Positions 1 through 8,224 of a DNA stretch of 64,000 nucleotides are shown here, one piece after another. Within the stretch, counting starts at the first letter, position 1; each line of letters starts with the position of its first letter. Position numbers and translations under genes: made by a program. Origin of the DNA: UBA1783 sp964449115 (GTDB taxonomy: Bacteria; Bacillota_I; Bacilli_A; Erysipelotrichales; Erysipelotrichaceae); assembly GCA_964449115.1 (NCBI GenBank), contig CAYUXW010000005.1:8264-72263 (forward strand), read 5' to 3'. The notes beneath the pieces are model-generated. The model made no database searches, was not told the DNA's origin, and was given only the letters and a program-made list of their open reading frames with translations.

Positions 1-3000
1 TGCCATACCGACATTTTCAATTGTTTCATCTAAATATGTTGCAATAACAGTGTATGCTCCAGCATGGATAGGACCTTCTGTACTATTATATGGAGTTAAG
101 TCTGTTTGTACTCCAACATATCTATAAGTAATATTATTTGGATCTAATACATTGCCATTTCTATCAGTAGCTCTAGCTGTCATAGTGTGAGGGTTTTGAT
201 TGTAGACAAATTGTCTATCGTGATTGACATTACCTAATTCATCAATAAACTCAACAGTAACAATATCCGCTACAACTACATAAGCTCTAACAATTGGCAG
301 TGCATAGTAAAGTTCATTGCCTACTTTTAGTACATAAGCAATTTGAGTATATGCTCCAATTTCAGCACTTGGATCATTAGAAATATAAGTTTCACCATTG
401 ATGTTTACACCAATGTAGATATTTTTTAATGCTTCGCTTGCTCTTTGGTACATTTCATCTGAAAGGTTTCCTCTAATTACATGGCTTCCTAAATCATAGT
501 CACCAGATAATATTGCCTTTCTAGTAATAATATGGTTTTCATCAACAATGTTGAATGCTAAATCCACTTGAACAAGTTCTGGAACAATCAGCACATAACC
601 GAAATTAATTCCTTCATTGTAGTTAGCATCACTTACGATACCACCTACCAGGTAAGCTCCCGCATCACAGACAACAATATCTTTGCCCATTGTCAACTTG
701 ACTTTTAAGCTACCAACACCATCAAGATTTTCAATCTGTTGTAAAACAGAAATTAATCTTTCAATTGTTGTAGTGTCAATATCAATATTAAATGTTCCTT
801 CAAGTGCTTCTAAACCACTTAATACACTGGTTAGTGCTTCTCTTAATTGATCAATGGTTAATTCTGCCCCATTTTCAATTACTGACAGTACACTTACAAC
901 CAAATTTCTCAGCCAAGCAGGACTGATTTCATCAACATTTACCAATTCTGGAATATTTACATATGCCATTATTGATGTATCGCTACTGACATCTTCTCCT
1001 AATCCAAAACCAATAGCAAATTCAATTAATTTTGCTTCAGGGTCAGAAGTAATCAGTTCACTGACATTAACACCTGTTTCTTTAATATCCTGATAGTTGA
1101 AAGTAGATGAATTTACATTAACTGCAGTATCAGCTTTTTCTACAACTATCTCAACAGTAGTTTCTGTTGGCTTATGCTCAGCATCACCAGCAAATTTTAC
1201 TGTAACAGAATGTGTTCTGGCATTTAAATTAGAAGGTACAACAATTGTCATATTAGCGTTTTCACCTTCAAAGATTGCGACAATATCATTGTCAAATTCA
1301 TCTTTTAAAGAAGCAAATACTAAATCGTAAATTTCCTGATCTGTATAACCTTCGTTTCTATAAATGATACTCACACCTTCATTTAGGGTAATGACTGCAG
1401 TTTCTCTATTGTCAACAACATTAAATAAATGTGTCTTTTTACATGGAGCCTGATCACCATTACCAGCAAAAGTAACAACTACAGCATAACCATTACCAAC
1501 AGTAATTTCTGCTGGAGTTACCGCAATATCATTTTTCTTGAATTCAATTGTGTATTCATCAGCACTAATAGTTTCGTTAGTTACTGTATCAATAACAGAA
1601 ATATCAAAGATTGCCAGTAACTCTTCTTCTGATAAACCATCATAGAAGTCATAAGAGACCTCATCAACTTCATTCATTTCTACTTTGGTAATATTTCTGC
1701 CATCAGAAACTGTAAATTCTACTTCCGCTGAATTACCATGATAACTATCAGTACTAGGTATTGTTACCTTGACAGTATATGTTCCAGCTTGTTTTATATC
1801 AGCTGCATTAATTTCGTTTCCATCACCATCATATAGCTGAACTAATTCATCAGCATATGAAACTGGAAGATCATTACCACCATAAGAAGCACTATTGAAT
1901 GCTAAATCGAATACATTTTCTTCAACAACTGGAGTAGATTCTGCATAAGGGATTGTAACATTTTCATTTAAAACAATCTGGATAGTTGGACGAGCATCTA
2001 CGATTGTGAGAGTTGCTGTTGCTGTACTCTTTTTATGAGTTAAAGTATCCTGATACTCAAAATTAACTGTGTATTCTCCAGCATCTGTTAAAGGCATATT
2101 ATTAATATTTAATAATGTTGAATAAGAAACATTCAATCCTCTATTAATTGAAGTAATAATTACATTATCATTACTTAAAGTATCTCCATTTTCGTCAACA
2201 ACATCTACCAACAATAAATCTTTTACCTGTTGTAAATTATAGTTAATTGTTGATAAATCATTATGCTCTACTGTCTTATCTTGAACATTGGTAGTAGTTT
2301 GCAGACGATTATCATAAATAGTGAAGTAACCATCTAATGAAGTTGATTTATACTGAGCATCTCCTTCAAAAACCACAGTTACCTTATAATTCCCAGTAAC
2401 ATCTCCTACCAATGTAGAAGTAATTCCATCACCAATAGCACCATTAACTGAAATATTATAATCACCATTTTCATTTTGTTTGTAAGCCCAGACAAGGTCA
2501 ACACCTAAAACAGAAAATTTATCTAAATAAATATCTGAATTTACTTCATCTAAAATAACAGTTTCACCATATATTAACGAACTAAATAAAGCATTTAGCA
2601 CTTGACTTTCGTTAATAGCTGAACCTGTATATCCAATTTCAACATTAGAGTTTAAAACGATTGTCGGATTAACTCTTGTATCGTTTAAAGAGATAACAGC
2701 TTCAATTGTCGTTGTTTTGTATTGAGGAAGATTCTCATTATAATTGTAAGTAACCCTCACTCTTTCTGTTGACTGCTCTCCAAAAGCATGACCGATAGTT
2801 CCACCTGGATAATCTAAAGTAGTCCATGTAGTCAATATACCACCAGCATGAAATTCAATATAAAATAAATTAACATCATCTGGCCTGTTCACCAACCCCT
2901 CTATTGCCGCCTGGGCTTGGGTATGATTCATCTTATCATTAAAATTGATTGATAACTCAGGTTTCCAAGTTAAAATTGGTTCAGTCAAAACAGTAACTGT

Positions 3001-3801
3001 ATATTCGTTTTTACTGCTTTCAGTAACAAACTTAGCTACAGCTGTACCTTGTCCATCTGCTAAATATTCAAAAGAAGTTAAGTCAACGTTTACTTCTTCT
3101 GTTCCCTTTTTAACAACAATTCCACTAATATATGTGTTTGTCGCAGGGACAGCAGTAATTGTTACTTCTGTATCAGCATCTACAACTGCAGGACAATCAA
3201 CTGTTGCACTGGTATCACCAACAGTAATGTGTGATTGTGTATCGGCTATATAAGCAATTATTACAGTAGCATCACCAGTTAAACCACTAACTGTATAATT
3301 ACCTGCTCCACCTTCAACTACACCAGAAACCTGAACAGTATAATTTGGAATTTCATTAACTATAAATGATTGTGACTCATCACGATAAATAGTGTATACT
3401 TCTTGAGTTTCAGCACCATCTTTTATTGTTTTAATAGTTAACTTATCATAAATCTTGACAGTAAATGTTTTAAAAACACTATAAGAATTCCAAGGGTATT
3501 TTTTGTGCCTATACACATAAGTCGTCAAATGTTCATAAGTTGCATTAGGCTTCGTTACTGTTTCACTATGAGTAGTCGTGCCCAGCAAAACTTGACCAAT
3601 ATTCTGAGTGCTATTTACATAACCTTTAATTTGATCAATATGACGATTAGTCTCACTATTATGTAGTGAAAGTATTTGCGTCGTATCATTGTATCCTGTT
3701 TCAATCGTTATCTCTGCACGTGCAGGAATGATTAAACAGGACAGAACAATTCCTATCGTTAATGCAACATTTAGGAATCGTTTCACTAATTTTTTTAGCA
3801 T
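1..3801 (-). CDS. Large secreted repeat-containing surface protein, 3' end outside window
   Basis: This frame is open from the ATG at 3801 to the window edge, giving at least 1267 residues; the C-terminus, and so any cell-wall anchor, is missing. I checked much of the frame by triplets and saw no stop. A perfect AGGAGGT lies at 3809-3815. Residues 1-29 form a signal peptide: KK/KR, a hydrophobic core, then PARA. From about residue 375 a module of roughly 95-115 residues recurs near residues 377, 505, 604, 700 and 797. Its copies share starts such as NPTIVLNSNVEIGY, RPTIQIVLNENVTIPY and NRETAVITLNEGVSIIY. These look like bacterial Ig-like or MBG-type beta modules. A role as an extracellular adhesin or stalk is inferred. 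No enzymatic motif was recognised. Confidence 0.8.
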   Translation of the reverse strand, partial: MLKKLVKRFLNVALTIGIVLSCLIIPARAEITIETGYNDTTQILSLHNSETNRHIDQIKGYVNSTQNIGQVLLGTTTHSETVTKPNATYEHLTTYVYRHKKYPWNSYSVFKTFTVKIYDKLTIKTIKDGAETQEVYTIYRDESQSFIVNEIPNYTVQVSGVVEGGAGNYTVSGLTGDATVIIAYIADTQSHITVGDTSATVDCPAVVDADTEVTITAVPATNTYISGIVVKKGTEEVNVDLTSFEYLADGQGTAVAKFVTESSKNEYTVTVLTEPILTWKPELSINFNDKMNHTQAQAAIEGLVNRPDDVNLFYIEFHAGGILTTWTTLDYPGGTIGHAFGEQSTERVRVTYNYNENLPQYKTTTIEAVISLNDTRVNPTIVLNSNVEIGYTGSAINESQVLNALFSSLIYGETVILDEVNSDIYLDKFSVLGVDLVWAYKQNENGDYNISVNGAIGDGITSTLVGDVTGNYKVTVVFEGDAQYKSTSLDGYFTIYDNRLQTTTNVQDKTVEHNDLSTINYNLQQVKDLLLVDVVDENGDTLSNDNVIITSINRGLNVSYSTLLNINNMPLTDAGEYTVNFEYQDTLTHKKSTATATLTIVDARPTIQIVLNENVTIPYAESTPVVEENVFDLAFNSASYGGNDLPVSYADELVQLYDGDGNEINAADIKQAGTYTVKVTIPSTDSYHGNSAEVEFTVSDGRNITKVEMNEVDEVSYDFYDGLSEEELLAIFDISVIDTVTNETISADEYTIEFKKNDIAVTPAEITVGNGYAVVVTFAGNGDQAPCKKTHLFNVVDNRETAVITLNEGVSIIYRNEGYTDQEIYDLVFASLKDEFDNDIVAIFEGENANMTIVVPSNLNARTHSVTVKFAGDAEHKPTETTVEIVVEKADTAVNVNSSTFNYQDIKETGVNVSELITSDPEAKLIEFAIGFGLGEDVSSDTSIMAYVNIPELVNVDEISPAWLRNLVVSVLSVIENGAELTIDQLREALTSVLSGLEALEGTFNIDIDTTTIERLISVLQQIENLDGVGSLKVKLTMGKDIVVCDAGAYLVGGIVSDANYNEGINFGYVLIVPELVQVDLAFNIVDENHIITRKAILSGDYDLGSHVIRGNLSDEMYQRASEALKNIYIGVNINGETYISNDPSAEIGAYTQIAYVLKVGNELYYALPIVRAYVVVADIVTVEFIDELGNVNHDRQFVYNQNPHTMTARATDRNGNVLDPNNITYRYVGVQTDLTPYNSTEGPIHAGAYTVIATYLDETIENVGMA

Positions 3802-4107
3802 GCTCCCAACCTCCTATGCTTAAATTATTAATTGAATTTATATTCAAAAAAATCTATTTCTTAATTTAGCCTATTCAAAAACTTTAGTAAAGAGTTAAAC
3901 ACCAAAAGAAAACAACTTTTTACAGTTGTTTTACTATACATAAAATTGTTTTTTGTTTAATAATCTTTAATATTTAACCACTTTTCTTTAATAAACACCA
4001 TTAAACAGGTCTTATAAAGCAGTTATTTTTTTGCAACAGTGTACAAATATTTACTCATATATGTCTCAATACAGACAGAATCTTTTAAAGCAATTGATAT
4101 GTCTTAT
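3802..4107. other. AT-rich intergenic region between rhodanese and surface-protein genes
   Basis: About 300 bases with no gene. It holds the ribosome binding site of the surface-protein gene (3809-3815), a hairpin at 3909-3932 described separately, and otherwise runs of A and T. The promoter of the surface-protein gene should lie in 3820-3900 on the minus strand. The only -35/-10 pair I can see there is weak (TTGAAT with a poor -10), so I do not call it. Confidence 0.6.
3909..3932 (-). terminator. Probable terminator of the rhodanese gene
   Basis: A nine-base stem AAAACAACT / AGTTGTTTT with a six-base loop. Read on the minus strand it is followed by TTTTCTTTT. It lies about 170 bases beyond the stop of the rhodanese gene, so the link is inferred. 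Confidence 0.5.
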
Positions 4108-4485
4108 TTAATATTCTAAATCAAATGGCCAGCTGTTAATACCTCCAATCTCAACGATATTGGTATAACCAATATCTACAAGTTTCTGGCTGGCAGCTTT
4201 TGAGCGATTACCACTGCGACAGTAGACAAAAATGAGTTGATCTTTATCTGGTAAAATGTCTAACATTTCATCTTTGATGTTTTCATTTGGATAGTTAATT
4301 GCTCCTTTAATATGACCTGATTCATATTCTGCTACTGTTCTAACATCTAAAATGATATAGTCTGTCTCAGTTTCCATCATCTGAATTGCCTCATCAGTTG
4401 AAATAGAAACATATGTAACTTTTTTCTTTTCGTTACAGCCTGTTAAAATAGTTAACAGGATAAAAAATACTAATAATTTTTTCAT
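4108..4485 (-). CDS. Rhodanese-like domain lipoprotein
   Basis: A 125-residue protein. Residues 1-17 are a lipoprotein signal ending in the lipobox LTGC, so Cys17 should be lipidated and the protein anchored outside the membrane. The rest is one rhodanese domain: LDVRTVAEYESGHIKGAIN near 46-63 and the active-site loop VYCRSGNRS with Cys89 as the persulfide-forming residue. Family members move sulfane sulfur or act in thiol redox; the substrate here is unknown. It is a single-gene unit divergent from the riboswitch-controlled nrdDG operon. No good ribosome binding site is visible before the ATG at 4485, so expression may be low. Confidence 0.85.
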   Translation of the reverse strand: MKKLLVFFILLTILTGCNEKKKVTYVSISTDEAIQMMETETDYIILDVRTVAEYESGHIKGAINYPNENIKDEMLDILPDKDQLIFVYCRSGNRSKAASQKLVDIGYTNIVEIGGINSWPFDLEY

Positions 4486-4587
4486 GGATATATCATACCA
4501 TTTTATTTTGCTCTTTTAAATATATGAAATTATTTTCATTCAAATCATTTTTTCAGCCAATAATATACAAATCATTTCTTTTTGATA

Positions 4588-4616
4588 TTCATACTTTGAT
4601 GATTAGATGTTATAAT
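4588..4616 (+). promoter_or_regulatory. Likely promoter of riboswitch-nrdDG
   Basis: TTCATA (4588-4593), a 17-base spacer and TATAAT (4611-4616). Transcription would start about ten bases before the cobalamin riboswitch, which fits a leader transcript. Confidence 0.55.
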
Positions 4617-4625
4617 ATACGCAAG

Positions 4626-4784
4626 ATCATTAATGGTGTATACATACTTAATAGGGAAATAGGTGTTATTCCTATACTGTCCCAGCAACCGTGATGTGGA
4701 TGAAATTCAACTATGCCATTGCACTTGGTGTGAGAAGGCTGAAAAGTAAGATGAAACTAAGTCGGTAGACCTGCCTATAATGAT
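4626..4784 (+). ncRNA. Cobalamin (B12) riboswitch
   Basis: The conserved blocks of the adenosylcobalamin aptamer are present in order: an ATAGGGAA-type start, GGTGTTATTCC, ACTGTCCCAGCAACCGTGAT, a GCACTTGGTGTGAGAAGGC segment, and AGTCGGTAGACCTGCCT. The closing P1 helix pairs ATCATTA (4626-4632) with TAATGAT (4778-4784). It lies on the same strand as nrdD, about 90 bases upstream of its ATG. Established knowledge: such riboswitches lower expression when adenosylcobalamin is plentiful. Confidence 0.93.
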
Positions 4785-4798
4785 TAGAGTCGTTTCTT

Positions 4799-4844
4799 CT
4801 GGGGATAAGAAAAACAGTTTTTTTACTTTTCTTGCCATCCCCAG
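4799..4844 (+). terminator. Expression-platform hairpin after the cobalamin riboswitch
   Basis: CTGGGGAT (4799-4806) pairs perfectly with ATCCCCAG (4837-4844), and the stem can continue inward with AAGAAAA / TTTTCTT. A U-rich stretch (CTTTTATTTT) follows only after a six-base gap, so this is not a textbook terminator. The nrdD ribosome binding site (4863-4868) is outside the stem. It is the most likely riboswitch output element, by termination or another mechanism. Confidence 0.5.
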
Positions 4845-4876
4845 GTATGGCTTTTATTTTGGAAAGGACGGTTATT

Positions 4877-7063
4877 ATGAAAGTAAGAAAACGAGATGGT
4901 AAACTGCAACAATTCAATTGCGAGAAGATTTATGATGCTATCTGTGCGGCATTAGAAAGTGCCAATGTCACAGATAAAAATCACGTGGCCTGGGAAATTG
5001 CCAGTGACATAAAACAAGAGTTGATTTTGAACAAGACCAAAATCATTGAAATTGAAACATTACAGGATTTAGTGGAGGCAAAACTGATGACTTCAGGACT
5101 GCCTGATGTCGCTAGAAGATATATTCGCTATCGTTATGACAGAGAAAGAATCAGACAGAGCAAATCAAAACTGATGATTGACATCTCAGACAAGTTGAAT
5201 GCGACCAATGTAGAAAATCAGAACGCTAATCTGGATGAAAAATCTTTTTCCGGCAGAATGAATGAAGCTAACAGGGTTGTAATGAAAGATTATGCTTTAT
5301 ACAATTGTATGAGCGAAATGGCTAGAAACAATCATTTAAACAATGAAATATATATTCATGATTTAGATTCTTATGCCGTCGGAATGCATAACTGTTTATC
5401 AATTCCTTTTGATAGACTGTTAAAAACTGGTTTTACGACCAGGCAATGTGATGTCAGACCACCAAAATCTGTCAATACAGCGATGCAGTTGGTAGCGGTA
5501 ATTATGCAACTACAATCTTTACAACAGTTTGGTGGTGTCAGTGCCACTCATCTGGATTGGACAATGGTTCCTTTTGTCAGATATTCTTTCTATAAACATT
5601 TTATTGATGGTTTAAAATATATTGAAGAGGGTTCTTTAGATTTTGATAAAGAAGAAGCCAGAGATGTTTCTATCGACGACGAAAGATATAAACGATATCC
5701 TAAAGCTTATAAATATGCCTATGATATGACTGAAAAAGAAACTCATCAAGCCGCTGAAGGTATGTATCATAATCTGAATACCCTGCAGTCAAGAAGCGGA
5801 CAGCAATTACCGTTTTCTTCAATCAATTATGGTACCTGCACTTTAGAAGAGGGACGCATGGTTACTAAGGCTCTATTAGAAGTCTCAATTGAGGGTTTAG
5901 GTGCTTTGCGAAAAACTCCAATTTTCCCTTGTGGAATTTTCCAATGTATGAAGGGAGTTAATAGAAAGCCAAATGAACCAAACTATGACTTGTTTAAATT
6001 GGCTTTAAAATCAACTTCATTAAGACTTTACCCTAACTATGTCAATGTTGATTGGTCAAATAATGCTGGCTATGATATCAATGACCCTAAAACTTATCTA
6101 AGTACTATGGGTTGTCGAACAAGCAATGGCTTTGATATTAATGGTTTAGGACAATTAAAGGATGGTAGAGGCAATATCTGTCCTGTTACTATCATTATGC
6201 CAACCCTGGCAATGCAGGCTAAAAATGATGTTGACAAATTCATGGAATTATTAGATAAGAAAATCCATGAAGCTAAAGACATGCTTCTGGAAAGATTTGA
6301 ATGGATTGCTTCTCAACCTGCTTCCAGCGCTAACTTTATGTATGAAAACAATACAATGGAAGGATATATACCTGAAGAAGGTATCAGAAGTGCTTTAAAA
6401 CATGGAACTATTGTCATCGGTCAATTGGGACTAGCTGAAACGCTACAACTTTTAATTGGCAAAGATCATACTGAACCGGAAGGTATGGAACTGGCAAAAC
6501 GTATTGAACAGCTATTCAAAGATAGATGTGATCAGTTCAAGCAACAATATAAACTGAATTTTGGTGTCTACTATACTCCGGCTGAAAATTTATGTTACAC
6601 TGCCAGAAATAAGTTCGTTGAAAAATATGGGATAATTAAAAATGTCAGTGATAGAGAATTTTTTACCAATTCAATGCATGTTCCCGTCTATAAAGAGATG
6701 ACTCCATTTGAAAAAATTGATATTGAAGCACAATTGACTGGCTACTCTAATGCTGGATGTATTACCTATGTTGAACTGGAAAGTACCAGCAAGCACAATA
6801 TCGAAGCCCTAGAGACTTTGGTAAACTATGCTATGGATAAAGATATTCCTTATTTTGCGATTAATATTCCTAATGATACCTGTTTAAAGTGCGGCTTTAC
6901 TGATGAATTCAATGACAGCTGCCCGATGTGTGGCAGTCAAGAGATTCAACAGTTAAGAAGAGTCACAGGTTATTTGACTGGCAATTATAAAACGGCCTTC
7001 AACAAAGGTAAGATTGAAGAAACCGAAATGCGTATAAAACATAACAAAATATATCAGGGGTAA
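4877..7063 (+). CDS. nrdD: Anaerobic (class III) ribonucleoside-triphosphate reductase, large subunit
   Basis: This enzyme reduces ribonucleotides to deoxyribonucleotides without oxygen, using a glycyl radical made by NrdG. I chose the ATG at 4877 (728 residues) because AAAGGA precedes it by eight bases. The upstream TTG at 4832 and ATG at 4847 lack such a site and would sit in or beside the riboswitch hairpin. Residues 1-95 are an ATP-cone (MKVRKRDGKLQQFN). The core carries MHNCLS, GIFQC and GCRTSNGFDINGLGQ. Near the C-terminus are the zinc pairs CLKC and CPMC and then the radical loop RVTGYL, with Gly698 as the radical site. Most relatives have Cys where this one has Thr in that loop. It heads the nrdDG operon behind the B12 riboswitch. 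Confidence 0.95.
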   Translation: MKVRKRDGKLQQFNCEKIYDAICAALESANVTDKNHVAWEIASDIKQELILNKTKIIEIETLQDLVEAKLMTSGLPDVARRYIRYRYDRERIRQSKSKLMIDISDKLNATNVENQNANLDEKSFSGRMNEANRVVMKDYALYNCMSEMARNNHLNNEIYIHDLDSYAVGMHNCLSIPFDRLLKTGFTTRQCDVRPPKSVNTAMQLVAVIMQLQSLQQFGGVSATHLDWTMVPFVRYSFYKHFIDGLKYIEEGSLDFDKEEARDVSIDDERYKRYPKAYKYAYDMTEKETHQAAEGMYHNLNTLQSRSGQQLPFSSINYGTCTLEEGRMVTKALLEVSIEGLGALRKTPIFPCGIFQCMKGVNRKPNEPNYDLFKLALKSTSLRLYPNYVNVDWSNNAGYDINDPKTYLSTMGCRTSNGFDINGLGQLKDGRGNICPVTIIMPTLAMQAKNDVDKFMELLDKKIHEAKDMLLERFEWIASQPASSANFMYENNTMEGYIPEEGIRSALKHGTIVIGQLGLAETLQLLIGKDHTEPEGMELAKRIEQLFKDRCDQFKQQYKLNFGVYYTPAENLCYTARNKFVEKYGIIKNVSDREFFTNSMHVPVYKEMTPFEKIDIEAQLTGYSNAGCITYVELESTSKHNIEALETLVNYAMDKDIPYFAINIPNDTCLKCGFTDEFNDSCPMCGSQEIQQLRRVTGYLTGNYKTAFNKGKIEETEMRIKHNKIYQG

Positions 7064-7066
7064 ATT

Positions 7067-7558
7067 ATGAATTATTTAAAAATTGAAAGTTCATCACTAT
7101 CCAATGGTTTAGGATGGCGTGTAGTCTTGTGGGTCAGCGGATGTAGCCATCATTGCCCTAATTGTCAAAATCCAGAAACCTGGGATAGTCAGGCTGGAAA
7201 GAAATTTACAGCTCAGGAAAAACAATTAATTATCAAACTCTTAAAGCCGGATTATATTAAAGGTCTAACTTTATCAGGTGGAGATCCACTTTTTGAAACA
7301 AATAGAGATGCCGTTTTAAAACTGGTAAAAGAGATTAAAGAAGTTTATCCTAAAAAAGATATCTGGTTATATACCGGCTATAATTTTGAGCAGATTAAAG
7401 ACTTGGAGCTTATGAAGTACATCGATGTTTTAATTGATGGTAAATATATTGACCAGAAAAGGGATATCACCTTGCCTTTTAGAGGTTCTGTTAATCAAAA
7501 GATCATTGATGTCAGACAATCATTAAAAAATAATGCCATCATTGAATTAAAACCATAA
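7067..7558 (+). CDS. nrdG: Anaerobic ribonucleotide reductase activating protein (radical SAM)
   Basis: This is the activase that abstracts hydrogen from the NrdD glycine using S-adenosylmethionine and a 4Fe-4S cluster. It has 163 residues, the usual NrdG size. The cluster motif is CSHHCPNC, a CxxxCxxC pattern followed by QNPETW; the SAM-binding LSGGDPL follows near residue 68. The start lies three bases after the nrdD stop, so the two are co-transcribed and probably translationally coupled. A strong terminator follows at once. Control is presumably through the shared cobalamin riboswitch. Confidence 0.95.
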   Translation: MNYLKIESSSLSNGLGWRVVLWVSGCSHHCPNCQNPETWDSQAGKKFTAQEKQLIIKLLKPDYIKGLTLSGGDPLFETNRDAVLKLVKEIKEVYPKKDIWLYTGYNFEQIKDLELMKYIDVLIDGKYIDQKRDITLPFRGSVNQKIIDVRQSLKNNAIIELKP

Positions 7559-7580
7559 AAAATCGCAGTTGCGATTTTTT
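7557..7580 (+). terminator. Terminator of nrdDG
   Basis: AAAAAATCGCA (7557-7567) pairs perfectly with TGCGATTTTTT (7570-7580) around GT, ending in a T run. The stem overlaps the nrdG stop codon. Confidence 0.85.
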
Positions 7581-7617
7581 ATTATGTCAATAAGAAATTA
7601 TATTTATGATGAAATAC

Positions 7618-8148
7618 TTATTTATACTCAACTTGTTTACTGTAGGTATAAATACCATTTTTTACTGAATCTGAAACAAAATACTCTCTTTCACAACTAT
7701 CATTTCCCCAGACGACATTTTTTGTTATTTTATGAGAATAGCAGCCCGTAAAAACTTCAGCAATTGTAGTATCTGTTATCTCACAATACAGGCTGGCATA
7801 CTTTTCAAACCAGGGAGCATGTTTAATTCTATTTCTCCAGACTAATCCATAGGGACAGTGATCACATCCTAAAGTTTCATCCCAACCAAGACGGGGTACA
7901 TCACTCAGTTTATTGATATTTTCTGGTATTCTTTCCATATTTAATTCTTCAGCTTTTCCAATCATAATAACTGCTCTTTCTTTTGCTCTTTTAAACAAAA
8001 GAGAGCTGACTATTTCCAGCGTTTTTTCATCACCTAATTCATAATACATTTCAGAAACAAAAGCAAAATACAATTCTCCAAAGGAAAAGGCCATATCTCT
8101 TACCTGTGAAATTGCTGTCTGTTTCAAAATCATTTCCTCATCTTTCAT
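7618..8148 (-). CDS. L-2-amino-thiazoline-4-carboxylic acid (ATC) hydrolase family protein
   Basis: A 176-residue soluble protein counted from the ATG at 8148. AAAGGA lies eight bases before that ATG, whereas the TTG at 8166 would place the site inside the gene. The pattern resembles the ATC-hydrolase family (Pfam 14196). It has a helical N-terminal half, then GCDHCPYG near residue 95, and a C-terminal EVFTGCYSHK...WGNDSCEREYF segment with conserved Cys and Trp. The named family converts ATC towards L-cysteine, but many members are uncharacterised, so the reaction here is uncertain. It follows rtcB on the same strand, after a terminator. Confidence 0.55.
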   Translation of the reverse strand: MKDEEMILKQTAISQVRDMAFSFGELYFAFVSEMYYELGDEKTLEIVSSLLFKRAKERAVIMIGKAEELNMERIPENINKLSDVPRLGWDETLGCDHCPYGLVWRNRIKHAPWFEKYASLYCEITDTTIAEVFTGCYSHKITKNVVWGNDSCEREYFVSDSVKNGIYTYSKQVEYK

Positions 8149-8180
8149 ACCAATATCCTTTCTCAATTATATTTATATAA

Positions 8181-8207
8181 AAAGAGCATTTTTAATTACT
8201 GCTCTTT
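8181..8207 (-). terminator. Terminator after rtcB
   Basis: AAAGAGCA / TGCTCTTT stem. On the minus strand it is followed by TTTTTATAT. It lies 18 bases beyond the rtcB stop. Confidence 0.7.
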
Positions 8208-8224
8208 ATCTAGATTATGCATGA

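Noticed and set aside
854..3253. Plus-strand open frames inside the left surface-protein gene
   Set aside because: They are shadows of an uninterrupted minus-strand coding frame with a signal peptide.
4832..4877. TTG start at 4832 or ATG at 4847 for nrdD
   Set aside because: Neither has a ribosome binding site and both lie in or beside the riboswitch hairpin; the ATG at 4877 has AAAGGA.
4711..4917. 68-codon frame antisense to the riboswitch and nrdD start
   Set aside because: It lies in a clear riboswitch and promoter-leader region, has no ribosome binding site and looks like a shadow.
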